64,000 nucleotides of DNA, from assembly GCA_035041965.1 (NCBI GenBank), contig JAPYMA010000093.1, positions 186,001 through 250,000 on the forward strand, read 5' to 3'. Shown here in pieces: positions 38,401 to 51,000 of the stretch. Source of the stretch: Anisakis pegreffii. Taxonomy: Eukaryota > Nematoda > Chromadorea > Rhabditida > Anisakidae. Both the position numbers and the translations under genes were made by a program. The notes under the pieces were generated by a model, which saw only the letters and a program-made list of their open reading frames with translations, did no database searches and was not told where the DNA came from. How positions within the stretch are numbered: position 1 is the stretch's first letter; each line of letters starts with the position of its first letter.

Positions 38401-39555
38401 TCCTCACCTTCCGTTCATATCACTGTTCAAAATGTTAATCCTCACTTTGAAATCATGTACCAACAAGGCCGGCTTGCTTATAAAGTCTCGTCATTCTACG
38501 CGTTTCGTTCATTGCGCTACACCCTCATCAATTTGCTCGACTTCTGCTGCAGTGTTGTGTCACTGTGAGAATTCATCCTTAACTGGAACCAGATTCTCGT
38601 AGATACGACTTTTGAAGCGAGAAATATAAATTCAGGACGGACGACTGATCTTATTGTGAATTCAATCATTGACGTAGAATCACTGACTTTCACGCACTTC
38701 AACGTCGGAATTGATGCAGCATTATTGTTCGTCTACAACTCGTGGTGATCGTTCCATTGAGCTGATTTCCGAAGAGCTTCACTGTTCTCACTTCTTCTGA
38801 CAGCTTCAATTGAACAATGGCTACGAGCTTATCGCCTCGTGTCTGTTCAGCGCAAAAAGAATCAATCACACTATTGGTCACATAGAATTTCTTCCCAGCA
38901 GCAAATCGCCCCACTCAACCCGTGATGTCGGCCTTATAGTGAACTAATAACCATGTTTGGAATGCTTCGATCTATGCACAGGAGTAATTGATCTAATCAG
39001 TTCGGATCGTCATACTTTTGAGTTCAGTTAATCATCTTGGTCAGCTGGATTTTCAACATTCGGAACGGTAACCCTTCTCGAATGAGTTCCATCCCTCCAT
39101 TTCAGTTCCCTAAGCGGCCCTTCATCATTTCACGATGTTTTCTTTCCACTTCTCGTGATACCACAATTATTCATATAATCATTACCCAGTCTTCTTCTTT
39201 TTCATATTGCATAGCCAAATTATTGTTATGAGCAGGTGAGCAAGCGATGATTATTGTTTAATTATTCATATATAAATGAAGAATACTCCTTAGGAGTATC
39301 CTTTATTTATATATGAATAATTAAATCAATTTCGTCTACTGATAATTAAATTAAATCGTCAATTTGATTAATAGTAAATCAAACATTAAATTAAGTATTA
39401 GATCAAATCAATCAATTTCGTCAATTTCGTACTCATCACAATCAAGGAGTTTCGTCTAATGCAAATTTCAATGGTAAATTCTTTCAAAAATACTAATTTT
39501 ATTCGAAATAATTTCATGGTAATTCATTAATTTGCGTCAATTTTGATTGTTCTCA
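35421..39555. other. Long intergenic region upstream of the FAM187-like gene
   Basis: No gene could be built. Two stretches, about 37180-37600 and 38510-38940, are less AT-rich and carry open frames in several registers, as decayed coding or transposon sequence might, but no family was recognised. A long palindrome lies at 39257-39325, followed by very AT-rich sequence to about 39500. Confidence 0.45.
39257..39325. repeat. Long palindrome (34-bp arms)
   Basis: The arm 39257-39290 (TTTAATTATTCATATATAAA ... ACTCCT) pairs with 39292-39325 with about two mismatches and a single central base. It would extrude a cruciform or form a stable hairpin RNA. It lies about 230 bases before the start codon of the next gene. 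Confidence 0.9.
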
Positions 39556-42500
39556 ATGAATGCGTTCAGTGCGGTCGTATTCACTGCTCTTCTGATTGTG
39601 AACTATGTTCATGTGGCTAGGTAAGTTATTCGTAGTCAAAATAACCGTCTCGTATTGTTAATTTGGAACATTTTAAGCAACAAACACCCTCAGCGTCTTC
39701 AGTATTAGATGTATCTCGTTGAGGCCTTGAATACACGTAAATTTTGCCAACGTGCTATTGATGAAATCGGTAAAATTCACGCATATTCAAGATCTCAACG
39801 TGACGTTCATCATGGTTTCGTGAATGAGCACGCCTTACATCATGAAAAAATACATGGAAGTCACAGTTCAAAAGCTAGTCATCCAACTGCGCATGCAGGA
39901 TTCAGAACTGAGTGTAAGAGTTAAGAAACTTTTAGCATTTGAGCGTAATTGATCTCTCCGCAAGAACAATTCCATATTATCGGTATTGATAGTTCGGAAT
40001 ATATCACCTTGGAAACATATATCACCTTGATATATCGAATTACATCGCCTTGAAAATCCGTCAGCTCAATACATTCATGTTTCGCTTTCTTGGCGCTATA
40101 ATTATATTTTCTTTAATTAGATCATAAATACAGCGATTCAATGAGAAGATTCGACATTTTGATGAAAAATCCGCAATTCGAAAGCTATTTGTGAATGCAT
40201 CGCAAGTTTTTGAGTGAATCAAGCTCAGGGCATCACTATGCTCAGTTTTTGCAAGCTGAATCATTTGTTTCGTGATGTATTCCTGGAGATTTCAATGCCT
40301 CAAAATTGTCATGAAACATAGAAGTCCTCAGATGAAAAATCAAAATTTTAACGGTCTATGATCTTTTAAATCCAGAAAGGTGATATAAGCTATACATGTC
40401 CCTTTAAATATCGAAAGGTGATATGTGATCATTTGAATATGAAACTGGATTTATTCCATACAGGGCAAAGGATATGCGAAGTAAGTACGAGAGCAAACGT
40501 TATGAGATTAGACTACGCAATTACTATCGGTGTATGCAGCTGAGAGATGAACAAGCCTCAACTTACGCTAGGGTAACGGCAATCACAGCGTTGCGAGATG
40601 CGGAAGTGAATTTACGATGCTTCGACTGGTATTATTTTCTTGTCTCTTTTCAATTCCCCACCCGGAGCCAGAAAACTTCCACTTCGACGAATACGAGGAG
40701 AAACTATCTTTCAAAGACATCTCATCTGACTTATCCCATTTGAAGTTTCGCTTTCATCAATATGATTTTACGCAGTTTACTCACTTTGATCCAATTTTTG
40801 ATCCCACTATCGGTGCGGATGCTTTGACCAAAAGCGTTTGGTTTCAGCTTGAGTCCGGAAGAGCAAAACGAAGTGGAGGAAGTTTGGAAGCCTAATGAAT
40901 CATTTTTGGGCAAGAAAACTCGCGTAATCTACGATCGGATCAAGGAGGTATCAGTTTGTTTAGGTTGACCAATTCCCATTAAAACTTTAGCTGGTATATG
41001 TTTGAATTAAAGATGCCTTCATGCTTCGGCTGCTTTATCAGAACGTTGAGAACAAATTATTGCAAATTAAGGTTTAGCTGTAAGAGGCTTCATGCTCGAT
41101 CGATTTTCAGACAAGAACACGACTCTTGTTCATGCTTGTAATTACTTTCCTTTTATTTGGGTTTGAGTTCGCGATGGGACTGTATTAAGAAATTGATAGT
41201 AGAGTACTGTCGATTGCGTAATTTTTCTCATTATCAGTGATTGTTTCAGTCACTTCTGGCAGCTGTCAATATTCACAAGGAAAGCGATCCTAAGGAATGG
41301 GATTATTCTTGGGAAAAGGCAGAACTAACTCACAGTTGGAAAGGGGATTGGTGGAACGTAATAGGGATTGATGATTCACTCTCAATCGCCGATAAAACTA
41401 TGGAAGTTTTACGGAGGTATTGGCCGTTTAGATTCTTCATGTTCAAGAAAGCCCTCGGAAAGTCTCATCGAACTACCATAGTATCATAGACAACCTGTTT
41501 AAAACACTGAGTTCATTTTGATCATTGCATGAGTGATTTGCTCTTGCGCTAGATGCTTTGAAGCTGATCGTGAGCAAAGTTTCGAAAAAATCGAGCTCAA
41601 TTCTGAACTTATCAGGATCGATTCTGTTTGATATTTATTAGTGATTGAAGCACTCGTAATAATGTTGCAGAAAGATGCGTGGCGGCGGTAAACGACCTAA
41701 ACTCGGCGACCACTTTGAGCTGAGGCTTCCGGCGGTCACAAAACACGAAATGGGATGGTATCGCTGTGTGAAGCGATTGCACACTAACGACACCAATGAT
41801 AGGAACGGTGATATCATCCAGGTTGCGAATATGTACTTTGTGGATGCAATCTCGAATATCACCTCGAACGTCGTTAGTTTCAACCAACTTTTTTATTCCT
41901 TCCAATTATTCTTATGGATCTGAAATAATACCTGGATTACCTGGATTGGCCAGGCTATCAAACGTTTGTAACGTTGCTGGCCACAATGCTCGCGTTTCCA
42001 TTCGGTCCATTCGGGAAGCAAGCTCAAGGACCGAATTGATCTGAAACATATGAATTAATAAGTGACATCTGAAGTGTTTACACGAAACGCATATGATATT
42101 TTGATTGTGGTAAGCTGTGTTCAGTTGGATTTGAAAACCGAACTGAATAGTTTCTTTCTTGAAAAGCCCTATTTCTGATATGATTGCAATCGGTTCCCAC
42201 TGATTCAATGATCCCAAATCGCACGTTGCCATTTCACTTGAGTGGAGCAATTGCATTGCGGTTGGTACTGTCTTCGTGAAGACAGTAGTGAATTCAAGCG
42301 GAATCGAGTTACTCCGAGATTCCTCATCATTATCGTTGGAACGGGAAACAGTTAGTTAACATAGAAAACAGCTATGGATGATTCACTGATACTGACTTCA
42401 TCTCAGAGATTTTTCGAGAATCAAAATGAAAGTGAACTTATTGCGAGACGAATGGATCGTTCATTCGTTGAGCTGAAGCTTCAAACTCGTGGCGTGATCA

Positions 42501-45418
42501 CAAATTGGAGTGATTGCAGTCGATGCGGTCCTAAAGGTGGTGAAACACGCCGAAAGATCAAATGTGTCCTAATGGTGAGCATTTTTCATTCTCATCTTCA
42601 GTCATCTTCAAGGATTTCGGATTATTTCCGTTGCATCTGATAATAATTCAAAATTTTGCCTTCATTTACACGCAGTCATTTTGCTTGCCTAAATTTGAAT
42701 ATGAGTTCCATAGTAATGTTGAACGGTAATCCTCGCAGCACATTTTATGTTGAAACGAACAAATCCAATTTTTTGAGAATCTTTTATAGAAGACTTTATT
42801 TTTCTTTGTATTTTTCATTATCAGTATTTATTTATTTTGGGTTCATGAAATTTCTCCTCTAACGACCAGTGTGTAATGAAAATTTCTTGGGGAAAATTCT
42901 TTAGTTAGCGTGAATGATCTATCTGAGTTGATGGAATCAATCGTATACAGAGCATTACGCTATTAATTCTCTTAGCAATCATTTGTAGCCATTGGAAAAC
43001 GTAACAGCGGAAGAGCTTAACAACGGTCCATTCTCGTACATTCTACTTTTTGGTGAAATTCCTTGTCGCAGCTCGTTGGTACCACTGCAACTTCGACGAA
43101 CGTTGTCTGCAATTGATGATGTCGATGAAATTGCTAGCTGTCAAGTGAGCGAAATATCGTCTTTTGAATTAAAAGAAAACTAAACTTTGCTACTAATTTC
43201 TAAATAATCTCATTTGAAAATCGAGCCATCTGACAATTCTCTCTGGAGCACAGCTAGATTTTGCCAAGATCTGATGATGCGATATATTTATGATGAACTC
43301 GACGAGATATGCTGCGAGTATAACTGATCAATTTGCAACGTTCATTCAACTCGAATGATGGGGAACCTTCAGGTAAAATGTGGTAAAGCAACAGCTGAGA
43401 GGCAACGAATCATCAAGGAAGTGAATCAGTTCGGGCGTGAGACTGTTGTTGACGTTTTGCCACCGGGCGAATATACGCTCAACGAGAGACTTCCACCACT
43501 TAAAAAACCCGTGGAACGGCGGACAATCAAGGTTGTCAAGGAAGCATCTGAATTGTCTGACACATAAATTTCCACTTTGTTCAGTTCCTGTCCTATTCAG
43601 CATGATCACATTTAGAATTCCCATTTTGATCAACACGATCAAATTAATATTATTTACCTATCGGAACACTACAAGTTATGTTCAGGCAGTCTTTACCCTC
43701 AAATTTTTTCAGCCACCTCAAATCCGTCATATAGAGCTACTTCAACTTTTGGAAGAATATTCGTTGAGTTAAGAGAGGTCTCATTGTCAGCCGAATTATG
43801 CACAAAAACTTAATCCATACATAATCTTGGAATCCTAAGCAGGGTGAATGTAATTCAAGGCGTTGGAAAAAGATCCTTACATACTGTCGTGTGGGTTTGG
43901 TGGAGGTGGTATACACTGGAAGATAGACGAGGTATATTTGTCGAGTGAAGCACTCTCAGTTGTATTTCCGACTAATCGAATTTTTATCAATGCTGATCAT
44001 CAACTTGTGATCAAGTCATTATCGCTGCTCGATGACGACAGCTTTTATAGGTCAGTTATGGAATTATTGTTGGTATAACTCCATGATGATGTTCTGCTTC
44101 TGAATTATTCTATTTTATTTTTCTCATGCACTTGTTCACTAATTTTGCCTGAAGGATCGACAGGTACATCACTTGTTTCTCCCATAAATCTCAAGAAAAA
44201 ATCACTCCTACATGAATAAATTATTGAACTTCGACAATCAGGACAAGGCCACTATGACAAAGGATAAACTATGATCAATACTATGTTGAGTATGATCAAA
44301 AACGCTAGTCACTATTGGAGAACCCATTTTCCTGATTATTCTAGGCTATGATCGCAAGTTGGCATGAACCCGTTTATAGGTTCTATTTTAGCAGCTGAAT
44401 TTTGTGTGCTGTGCCTCTCTTTGCGCTTTTGTTGTAATGTTTTTGTTGGTGAAACTTGTGTTGAAATTCATCTTGCGATCAGTGAAACTTCATCGTGCAA
44501 TCGACTATGGGTGTAGATACATCGAAAAGGATTGATAAAGCAACATTAAACTATTCGTAATCATTTATAAAGATCCATCCTGAAACGAGTGAGAATTTAG
44601 TGAATCGCTAATATCACGCAAACGCATTTTCAGCTGTCATACGGCTCAAGGAGACGTGATTCGAACGTTCAGCTTAACAGTGAATCAGAACAAACAACAA
44701 CGTGAAATAGTAGCATATGTGAATTTTGGTATAAAGTATGTTATGATCGATAATTTGATAAGGACGGAAGGATGATCAAGGAAGATCAGCATGAGGCTGC
44801 AGATCATTCTCATTTTAGCAAATTTTGTTCATAGGATAGATACGGATCAGCATTGATTTGCAAAACGGTCCCACTAATAGTAAGATGTGTGGATTTAATG
44901 ATATTGATACACCACTCGGTTTCGAGCAAAATTTTAATCCGCGAACGGGAATCGAACTCGCGACGTACCAATTAGCGGTTAGGACTCTATCTCTGAGCTA
45001 CTGCGGAGACCGTTCAGTCTCTGCCGAGTGATTGCGTTAAGATCGCAATCAGTTCTCCATTGCATTGATGATGTTGTGAGCATGAGCCAGCAGGCTATGA
45101 TCCGGCTTGTATCTATTATCTAATCATTATATGGATTTACATTTGCGGCTTATTCGATCACGAGAAATTGGGATATTTTGCAGATTCGGTGCGTTTGTGC
45201 TCATGTTAATAATGACTTTAACTGTGGTGCTGAACACCAGCGTTCAATCAGAGGAGAAGCGACGAGAGATCGCTATGCAGAAATTCAAAGCTGCAGAACA
45301 ACGCAACCAACCGTCTGAAGACCATTCAGGAGATAAATCAGAAGGCGAAAACGACCAAAACGAAGGCGAAAAAACGGCCGAAGAAGGAAAAGTACCTGAA
45401 CAAGAAGATAAAACCTAA
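39556..45418 (+). CDS. FAM187-like Ig/TSP1-like single-pass membrane protein
   Basis: Eleven exons: 39556-39620, 40464-40628, 40848-40947, 41250-41416, 41671-41869, 42407-42574, 42989-43144, 43373-43531, 43860-44050, 44634-44735 and 45184-45418. Phases agree and the total is exactly 569 codons. A signal peptide (VVFTALLIVNYVHVA) leads into a Cys-bearing N-terminal region with an Ig-type GWYRCV near residue 198. A TSP1-like segment follows (NWSDCSRCGPKGG, Cys 269 and 272). A second Ig domain runs from YILSCGFGG (Cys 404) to SFYSC (Cys 458). One helix at about 491-510 (VLMLIMTLTVVLN) precedes a charged Glu/Lys tail. Domain order and the W-x-x-C-x-x-C-G motif match the vertebrate FAM187 family, whose function is poorly known. 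A cell-surface protein is inferred. The 3' end of the exon at 41671 (between 41821 and 41872) is the least certain. Confidence 0.87.
44938..45007 (-). tRNA. tRNA-like sequence, probably pseudogene or SINE head
   Basis: Read on the minus strand, it has an A-box-like TAGCTCAGAGATAGAG and a B-box AGTTCGATTCC at normal spacing. The 7-bp acceptor stem (TCCGCAG/TCGCGGA) has a mismatch and a G-U pair. The anticodon arm CTAA-CCGCTAA-TTGG puts GCT at the anticodon position, but the invariant U33 is replaced by C, and the long variable arm expected of serine tRNA is absent. The T stem also has a mismatch. A decayed tRNA or a tRNA-derived SINE is most likely. It lies in the last intron of the FAM187-like gene, antisense to it. 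Confidence 0.5.
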
Positions 45419-45618
45419 GTAATGCTAAAATTTCAATTACGCTTCAAACCATAAATTCCCCATAGGTATCATTTTATCTGATCACTGATAAACTTTTCAC
45501 GGCTATCTAAATTTATGTTATGTTGATATGTCTCATCGTTTGCGCCGCTCATGAATAACATCGACTATTTGTGATTGGTGACACCATCGTATCATTTTAT
45601 TAAGCAGTAATTTCTCAA

Positions 45619-45854
45619 CGTGACCAGTCAATCTGCCTGAAGACATTTAGCCTAACGACGACAGTTTGCCTAACTTACGGTTTTTTAATGGATATTTCGC
45701 CTAATAGGTAAATTATTCCTTAGGCAAACTGTCCGTTAGGCAAAATGTCCGTTAGGCAAAATGTCCGTTAGGCAAAATGTCCGTTCGACGAATTGTCCAT
45801 TAGGCAAACTGACCGTTAGGCAATTTGTCTTTAGGCAGGTTGATCGGGTACCGT
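45619..45854. mobile_element. MITE-like element with 8-bp target duplication
   Basis: The left end (CGTGACCAGTCAATCTGCC) is an imperfect inverted copy of the right end (GGCAGGTTGATCGGGTACCG). The similarity continues inward for about 50 bases through AAGAC and GTTTGCCTAA. Identical TTTCTCAA octamers flank the element at 45611-45618 and 45855-45862. The interior holds tandem 17-bp units (GTTAGGCAAAATGTCC). There is no coding capacity. An 8-bp duplication is typical of hAT-type transposition, so a non-autonomous hAT-like MITE is the best reading. Confidence 0.8.
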
Positions 45855-45862
45855 TTCTCAAT

Positions 45863-46268
45863 TTTTGATGGATATTCGAACTGTATCAGCTACGGATGTA
45901 TGATCTGTTGAAATTTGTTAAAATGTAAATAAAATGTTGATTTGATTTGAAAGAAAATGACACATTGTGAAAATGAACACTTTTGATGCATAAAGTCCTT
46001 TGATATATTTTGATATATAAGAATTCAGTTTTGATATATAACGTCTTTATAGTTGGTATTGTTTATCGATAGGTATTTGACGTATTTTACGAAGTTTGAT
46101 ATATTTCGCATTTCAATTCACAGCAGACGAGAATTTTATGAAGAGAAGTACATTTCTTTCATTTATTCATTTGCCAATTTGGAATATATCTCATGGTGAA
46201 AATGAACACTGACCTCATTGAGTGGTATATTTTTAATCATTCTCTTCATCATACATTATGATCACACA

Positions 46269-46307
<39 letters not shown>

Positions 46308-48044
46308 GGTATTACGAGCATCGATCTTCTATGATATCATATCGAACAAAGATATAGAATTCTCATCAATATCAGTGAATAACACATCGTATCCCAAAAT
46401 TACAAATCACATCAATCATCAACGTTCACTCAGTAACATATTAAACGGAAATAAACAGTAACTTAGTTTTGAAGAAAATCAACACACTCAAATGCTCTCT
46501 AATGATTTTCTGGCATAAAAATCATAATAATTGCCTCCATATTATCTTCAGCACCCATACAGCTTAAATGAAAGGGAGTGAAGTCTGCAGCTGGTAACTA
46601 GCAAAAGTTAGAACAATATTGAACTGGCAATTTATTTGAAGCAGATCATAGTTGTGGAAGTAAATCGAACATATGATATTGAATTGGATATTGAAAGGTG
46701 ATCATTGATTACAAAAATTTGTACGATTGTTCTTTACGAATTTAAAAGGATTTGTGGCTCTAGAACTCGTAAATACGAACTTTTATGCTTTATTAACGGA
46801 TTTTACTAGATACGAATGATATTTAGGTGAGGTTCTGGTGAGTTCGATAAGAGCATTTCAATCGTCAATTCTCTTCTTAAATTCTACACGATATCAACAA
46901 AAAGTGACTGCAACATAGTAATAATGACATTTATATGAACGTGCAAATTTATGAAAGTAAAATAATCATTATATTCGAGCTATTGATGATACGAGTAGAA
47001 CGATTGTTAGTGACAAATAATCACACATGCACAATTGCATTAATTCAGAGGAACAAATCAAGTAAACAAGTGAGAATAAATAAAGAGGATAACAGTCGTC
47101 ACTACACGAAAACACCGGCGAGTGAAACTGTAAAATGCGATTTTGTGACTCTAAAATTTCACTCATTGCCAGCACTAACTACTCGACAATACGAATTTTT
47201 ATGCTTTATGAATAAATTTCACCAATTATGAATGAGATTCACGTCAGATCAGATTTTGGTTTTAATCACCGTTTTTAATGAATTTAATTAAAGTTGATGA
47301 TTGACTGGATTATTCAGTAAGTCGAGCAGTAAGCAAGCTTCTTTCATCGTCAAAATGATTAAAATTTAATTATAATTTTAAGTGACTATTCATGCTGATG
47401 CTCACAATCAGATAAAATTATCAACGGTATTACATTCAAACGTGAAATGAGCAAGAAATTGAATTCAGTCAAATACGAATCGCTAAAATCAACTACAATG
47501 AATAGATACATTTGAAATACAAGTCTCCAGTCATACCACACACACACATTAAAAAATCATACTTCAATATAGTTCTGGAGTGATGAAAAAGAAGTTTCAT
47601 TAAACAACGTAAAACTGAAAATGAAATTATTTATATAAAGTTTACTTTACAGAATCGGAAAGAGTCTGACTAGACATTTGAATGCTCAAGAGTCTGATTA
47701 AAACTGCTTGATAAGTGGACTGGTGGTAGACGTTATAATGACATGAACTAGAACTGAACAAATCAAAGTGAGACGTGAAATCTTTCTTATAAACAATCCA
47801 AAATCACACGTATAAAATTAAGGACCACAACAAATCATCAACAAACAAAAAAAATCAAATCAAATGAAACAATCAACGAACAGCCAACGTTGATTGAGAC
47901 GCAAAATGAGAGTATCAGTTTCGTGTAATCTCTGAAAACCAGCAGGAACAAACAAGAAAAACGATGTAAAATGAACAAAAAAAACAAAATAGCAAAATCT
48001 CTGAGCTTGATGGAGCGCACGTATCACTTGTTTTCACATAATAT
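45863..48044. other. Intergenic between convergent genes
   Basis: Between the FAM187-like stop (45418) and the SLC4A11-like stop (48066) no gene was found. It has TTTTGATATAT repeats at about 46005-46110, an (ATT)n microsatellite at about 46269-46308 and otherwise AT-rich sequence. An AATAAA at 45926-45931 may end the FAM187-like transcript. Confidence 0.5.
46269..46308 (+). repeat. (ATT)n microsatellite
   Basis: About 13 perfect ATT/TTA units in a row. Confidence 0.95.
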
Positions 48045-48050
48045 TTTATT
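48045..48050 (-). promoter_or_regulatory. Candidate polyadenylation signal, SLC4A11-like gene
   Basis: AATAAA on the minus strand, 15 bases after the TGA stop at 48066-48068. This implies a very short 3' UTR. Confidence 0.5.
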
Positions 48051-48065
48051 GAACAAATAGAACCA

Positions 48066-51000
48066 TCAATGACGTCCATCCAACGCATCCAAATATTTGT
48101 AATCTATTAAACGGGGTATTAATGTATGCCTGAAATCATCAGATGCATTGAATGACACTGAACAGAGCGACGAATTTACAAATTAAGCTTGAGATATTGA
48201 AGTAAAGTTGAGGATCAGAATCGACATTCGAGAATCTTTAATAGTATGAAGTTAGCTGAACATTCGTTTGAAGTATATGTTCAGAATGTTATTTAAGGAT
48301 TTGATTCTAATTGCAAATTGCGGAGTTTTTCTATGGCTACATGGACCATTCAAGGGAGAAAATACAAACAGAAATCTGAAATAAAATGGATTTTTGAGAA
48401 GCACAAATGAAACGAACCTGATGGGTAAGAAGAAGAAACAAACAATCGGGAACACCATCTCAATGAAGGGATACGGTGAGAAACCGAAAGCGCACAACAA
48501 TATCAACTGTATCAGTTGACATGCCGTGAAAAGGTGTACTTTGCGCTGTGGTACTTTCCGAATGTAATGGGTTGGAGGATAGGCTTGCTGAAATAAATTT
48601 CTATCGCTAATTACTGATTACGTGATAATATCAATAGCGATCGTGAATTTTTCAGCTACACAAGTTTAAGTCACATATTAAAATTTTAATCAACTGCATT
48701 CATCGAACTTTGCTATGCATATGACATGAAAATACCAAAATTCAGATAAACTTTCATTGCTCTGATGATAGTTCATAACTTAGAGAATGCGAATGAATTA
48801 GTGGCTACAGTTGAGTAGTGAAGTGAAAATTATTCTATTGAATCCGAAAATTAGGTAAAATTTACGCGATTCATTTGAGAACATTCTAAAAAAAGAGAGA
48901 ATAAGGAACCTGTTCAGTGATAAGCAGCAGTAATCGTTCGAACATCTCATTACCAGCCAACGACGTCAACGCCATATAAAGAAATAGACCATGAAGTACT
49001 GATGTTGGTATCCACCTCAGTGGATACGGTAGTAGTGTATAGGTGGAGATCAATATCAATGTGTGTGCTATCAAAGTCGCTAAACGTGTCTCTCGAACGT
49101 TCATTATACTGAAAAATCAATGAATCAATAACGCTCTCAATTCAAATCTGATCAAATCATTTGCAATTTTCAGTCGTTTCAATTCATCAATCATATCCCC
49201 AAAAATATTTCTTATTGAGCAGAGTTTCCTCGTCAACAATCTAGCATTTTCTAATAGTAACACTGATGACAGATATATGAAAACAATCTCAGAATATAAT
49301 ATGATAAATCATATTAAGATGCCAAATTTAATAGAATGCAGTCCTGGGTTTTAGAATATAATCAGTCTCTCAAGAGACTACTACCAGTATCTCATAACTA
49401 GTATAACTAATCTCTTATAACTAGTATTTTCTAATACTGATGACAGATGTATGAAAACAATCTCAGTATTCATGTGATAAATCATATTAAGGTGCTAAAT
49501 TTAATAGAATGTAACTCATTGATACTAGAATATAAGCAATCTGTCATAAGAGTACTGCAAGCAAAACATACACTTCATGAACGTGGCCCTGAAGCAATCG
49601 CTCTTCGACGTCGGCCAACGCACGTAAATGCAGAGGAGAATGAGGTAACGCACCGTGTATCCACGGAAGACCCATGATCGATAAGAAACAATTCAATATT
49701 GCTACTACAAACAAATCCAAATTTTGAGCCGAACCCTTTCGCAACCTAAATACCACTCGAATCATTGAGAATATTGTTGAGAGGTGCTCTGCGAATAGTA
49801 CATTTCAGAGAATCTTATAAATATCATATGCCATCAACTATTCTGAGTTCAAATGCACACAAATCTCTCAAGTGAGACATTTTTCATGCTGCATTTGATT
49901 TGAAACATGCATTCATAATGTATGAAAAAGTGCTCTCAGAAAGACCAAATAACAAAACGATAGAACGAACTTATTCTGTGGATTATTTACAATTGCTGAG
50001 GTGATGTTTTGGTCCATGAAGAAAAGAAACGATAACGAAAAACCGAGTAGAGCGCAAACAAAGTAGCCCTGCCATGGTAGCGAGAAAATATCCGCTACGG
50101 CCAACAAAGCCATCTCGTCGCGCATCTTGAATTTATCCTCTGAAATCATTTCGACCAATTTATTTTTCGACCGGGGCACATAAAAACTCAGAAAAAATCT
50201 CTCTAAAGCAATTTTTCAATGTCCAATTCTTTGAGTGTATTCAACAACTCTTTATTTGTTAAATCGAAAGTGGAGACTGACTGCATGAAGATGAGATTTT
50301 GAGTTGGTTTGAAGATGAAATGAATGAGTTTGCACAAAATCCGGCTTACTTTCAATATCCGAAAAGCAATATGCACCCGTAAACGACATGATCAGAACGG
50401 ATGCCGGTAAAGCGTAGTCTGCTAACCATTCACGACGAGAACGTGTCAAGTAAGGCGTCTTTCTGAAACATTTCCGATTATTTCCATATCTTATCAGTAT
50501 GCTTAACTGAAATTCATTTGCTGTTCCTTCATAAAGTTTAGTCGATTTCATGGAATGGTTAATGGAACGCTTCTCATATTTATTATGTATGCATGATCCA
50601 TTAAGTTGATGCTAATATTAATGTTTTGCTGAATGAATAGAGATCGTGAATAAGTTATAAATTGACTGCGCCAATCAGTTTTTGCGCCGTAAAAAGTGAA
50701 CTGTATGAATTGCAATGAATAGTATTGAGAAGAGAAATTCAAAAGAAAACCTGAAATTGTATAGAAATAAGCCGAGCCAAAGTGTGCCAAACATTAAAAG
50801 CATGTACAATATTGAAGTGTCGCGATGACACGGCTTTCCGAATGTGGTCTGCAAAGCAGCTCATTCATACAGTATTTTTTGAACGTTTAATAAACCTCGT
50901 AGGGCATAGTGTCTTCATAAAGGTGAGCAAAAATAGCACATCTGCTTATTTCAGAGAAATATTTTGATTTCATCGATTCGATTCGGAAAAATTGAAGACA

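Noticed and set aside
39709..39924. 71-codon frame between exons 1 and 2 of the FAM187-like gene
   Set aside because: Exon 1 ends in phase 2 and this frame offers no acceptor in that phase, whereas the exon at 40464 fits directly.
40617..40895. 92-codon frame inside the FAM187-like gene
   Set aside because: It covers an intron (40629-40847); exons 40464-40628 and 40848-40947 join in phase without it.
47838..48020. Possible alternative last exon of the SLC4A11-like gene
   Set aside because: It is phase-compatible, but the protein is unlike the family. The exon at 48066-48129 gives the conserved [10 protein letters not shown] ending and is followed by AATAAA.
50548..50790. Minus-strand 80-codon frame in the transporter gene
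   Set aside because: It reads mostly through an intron and is out of frame with the real exon 50751-50848.
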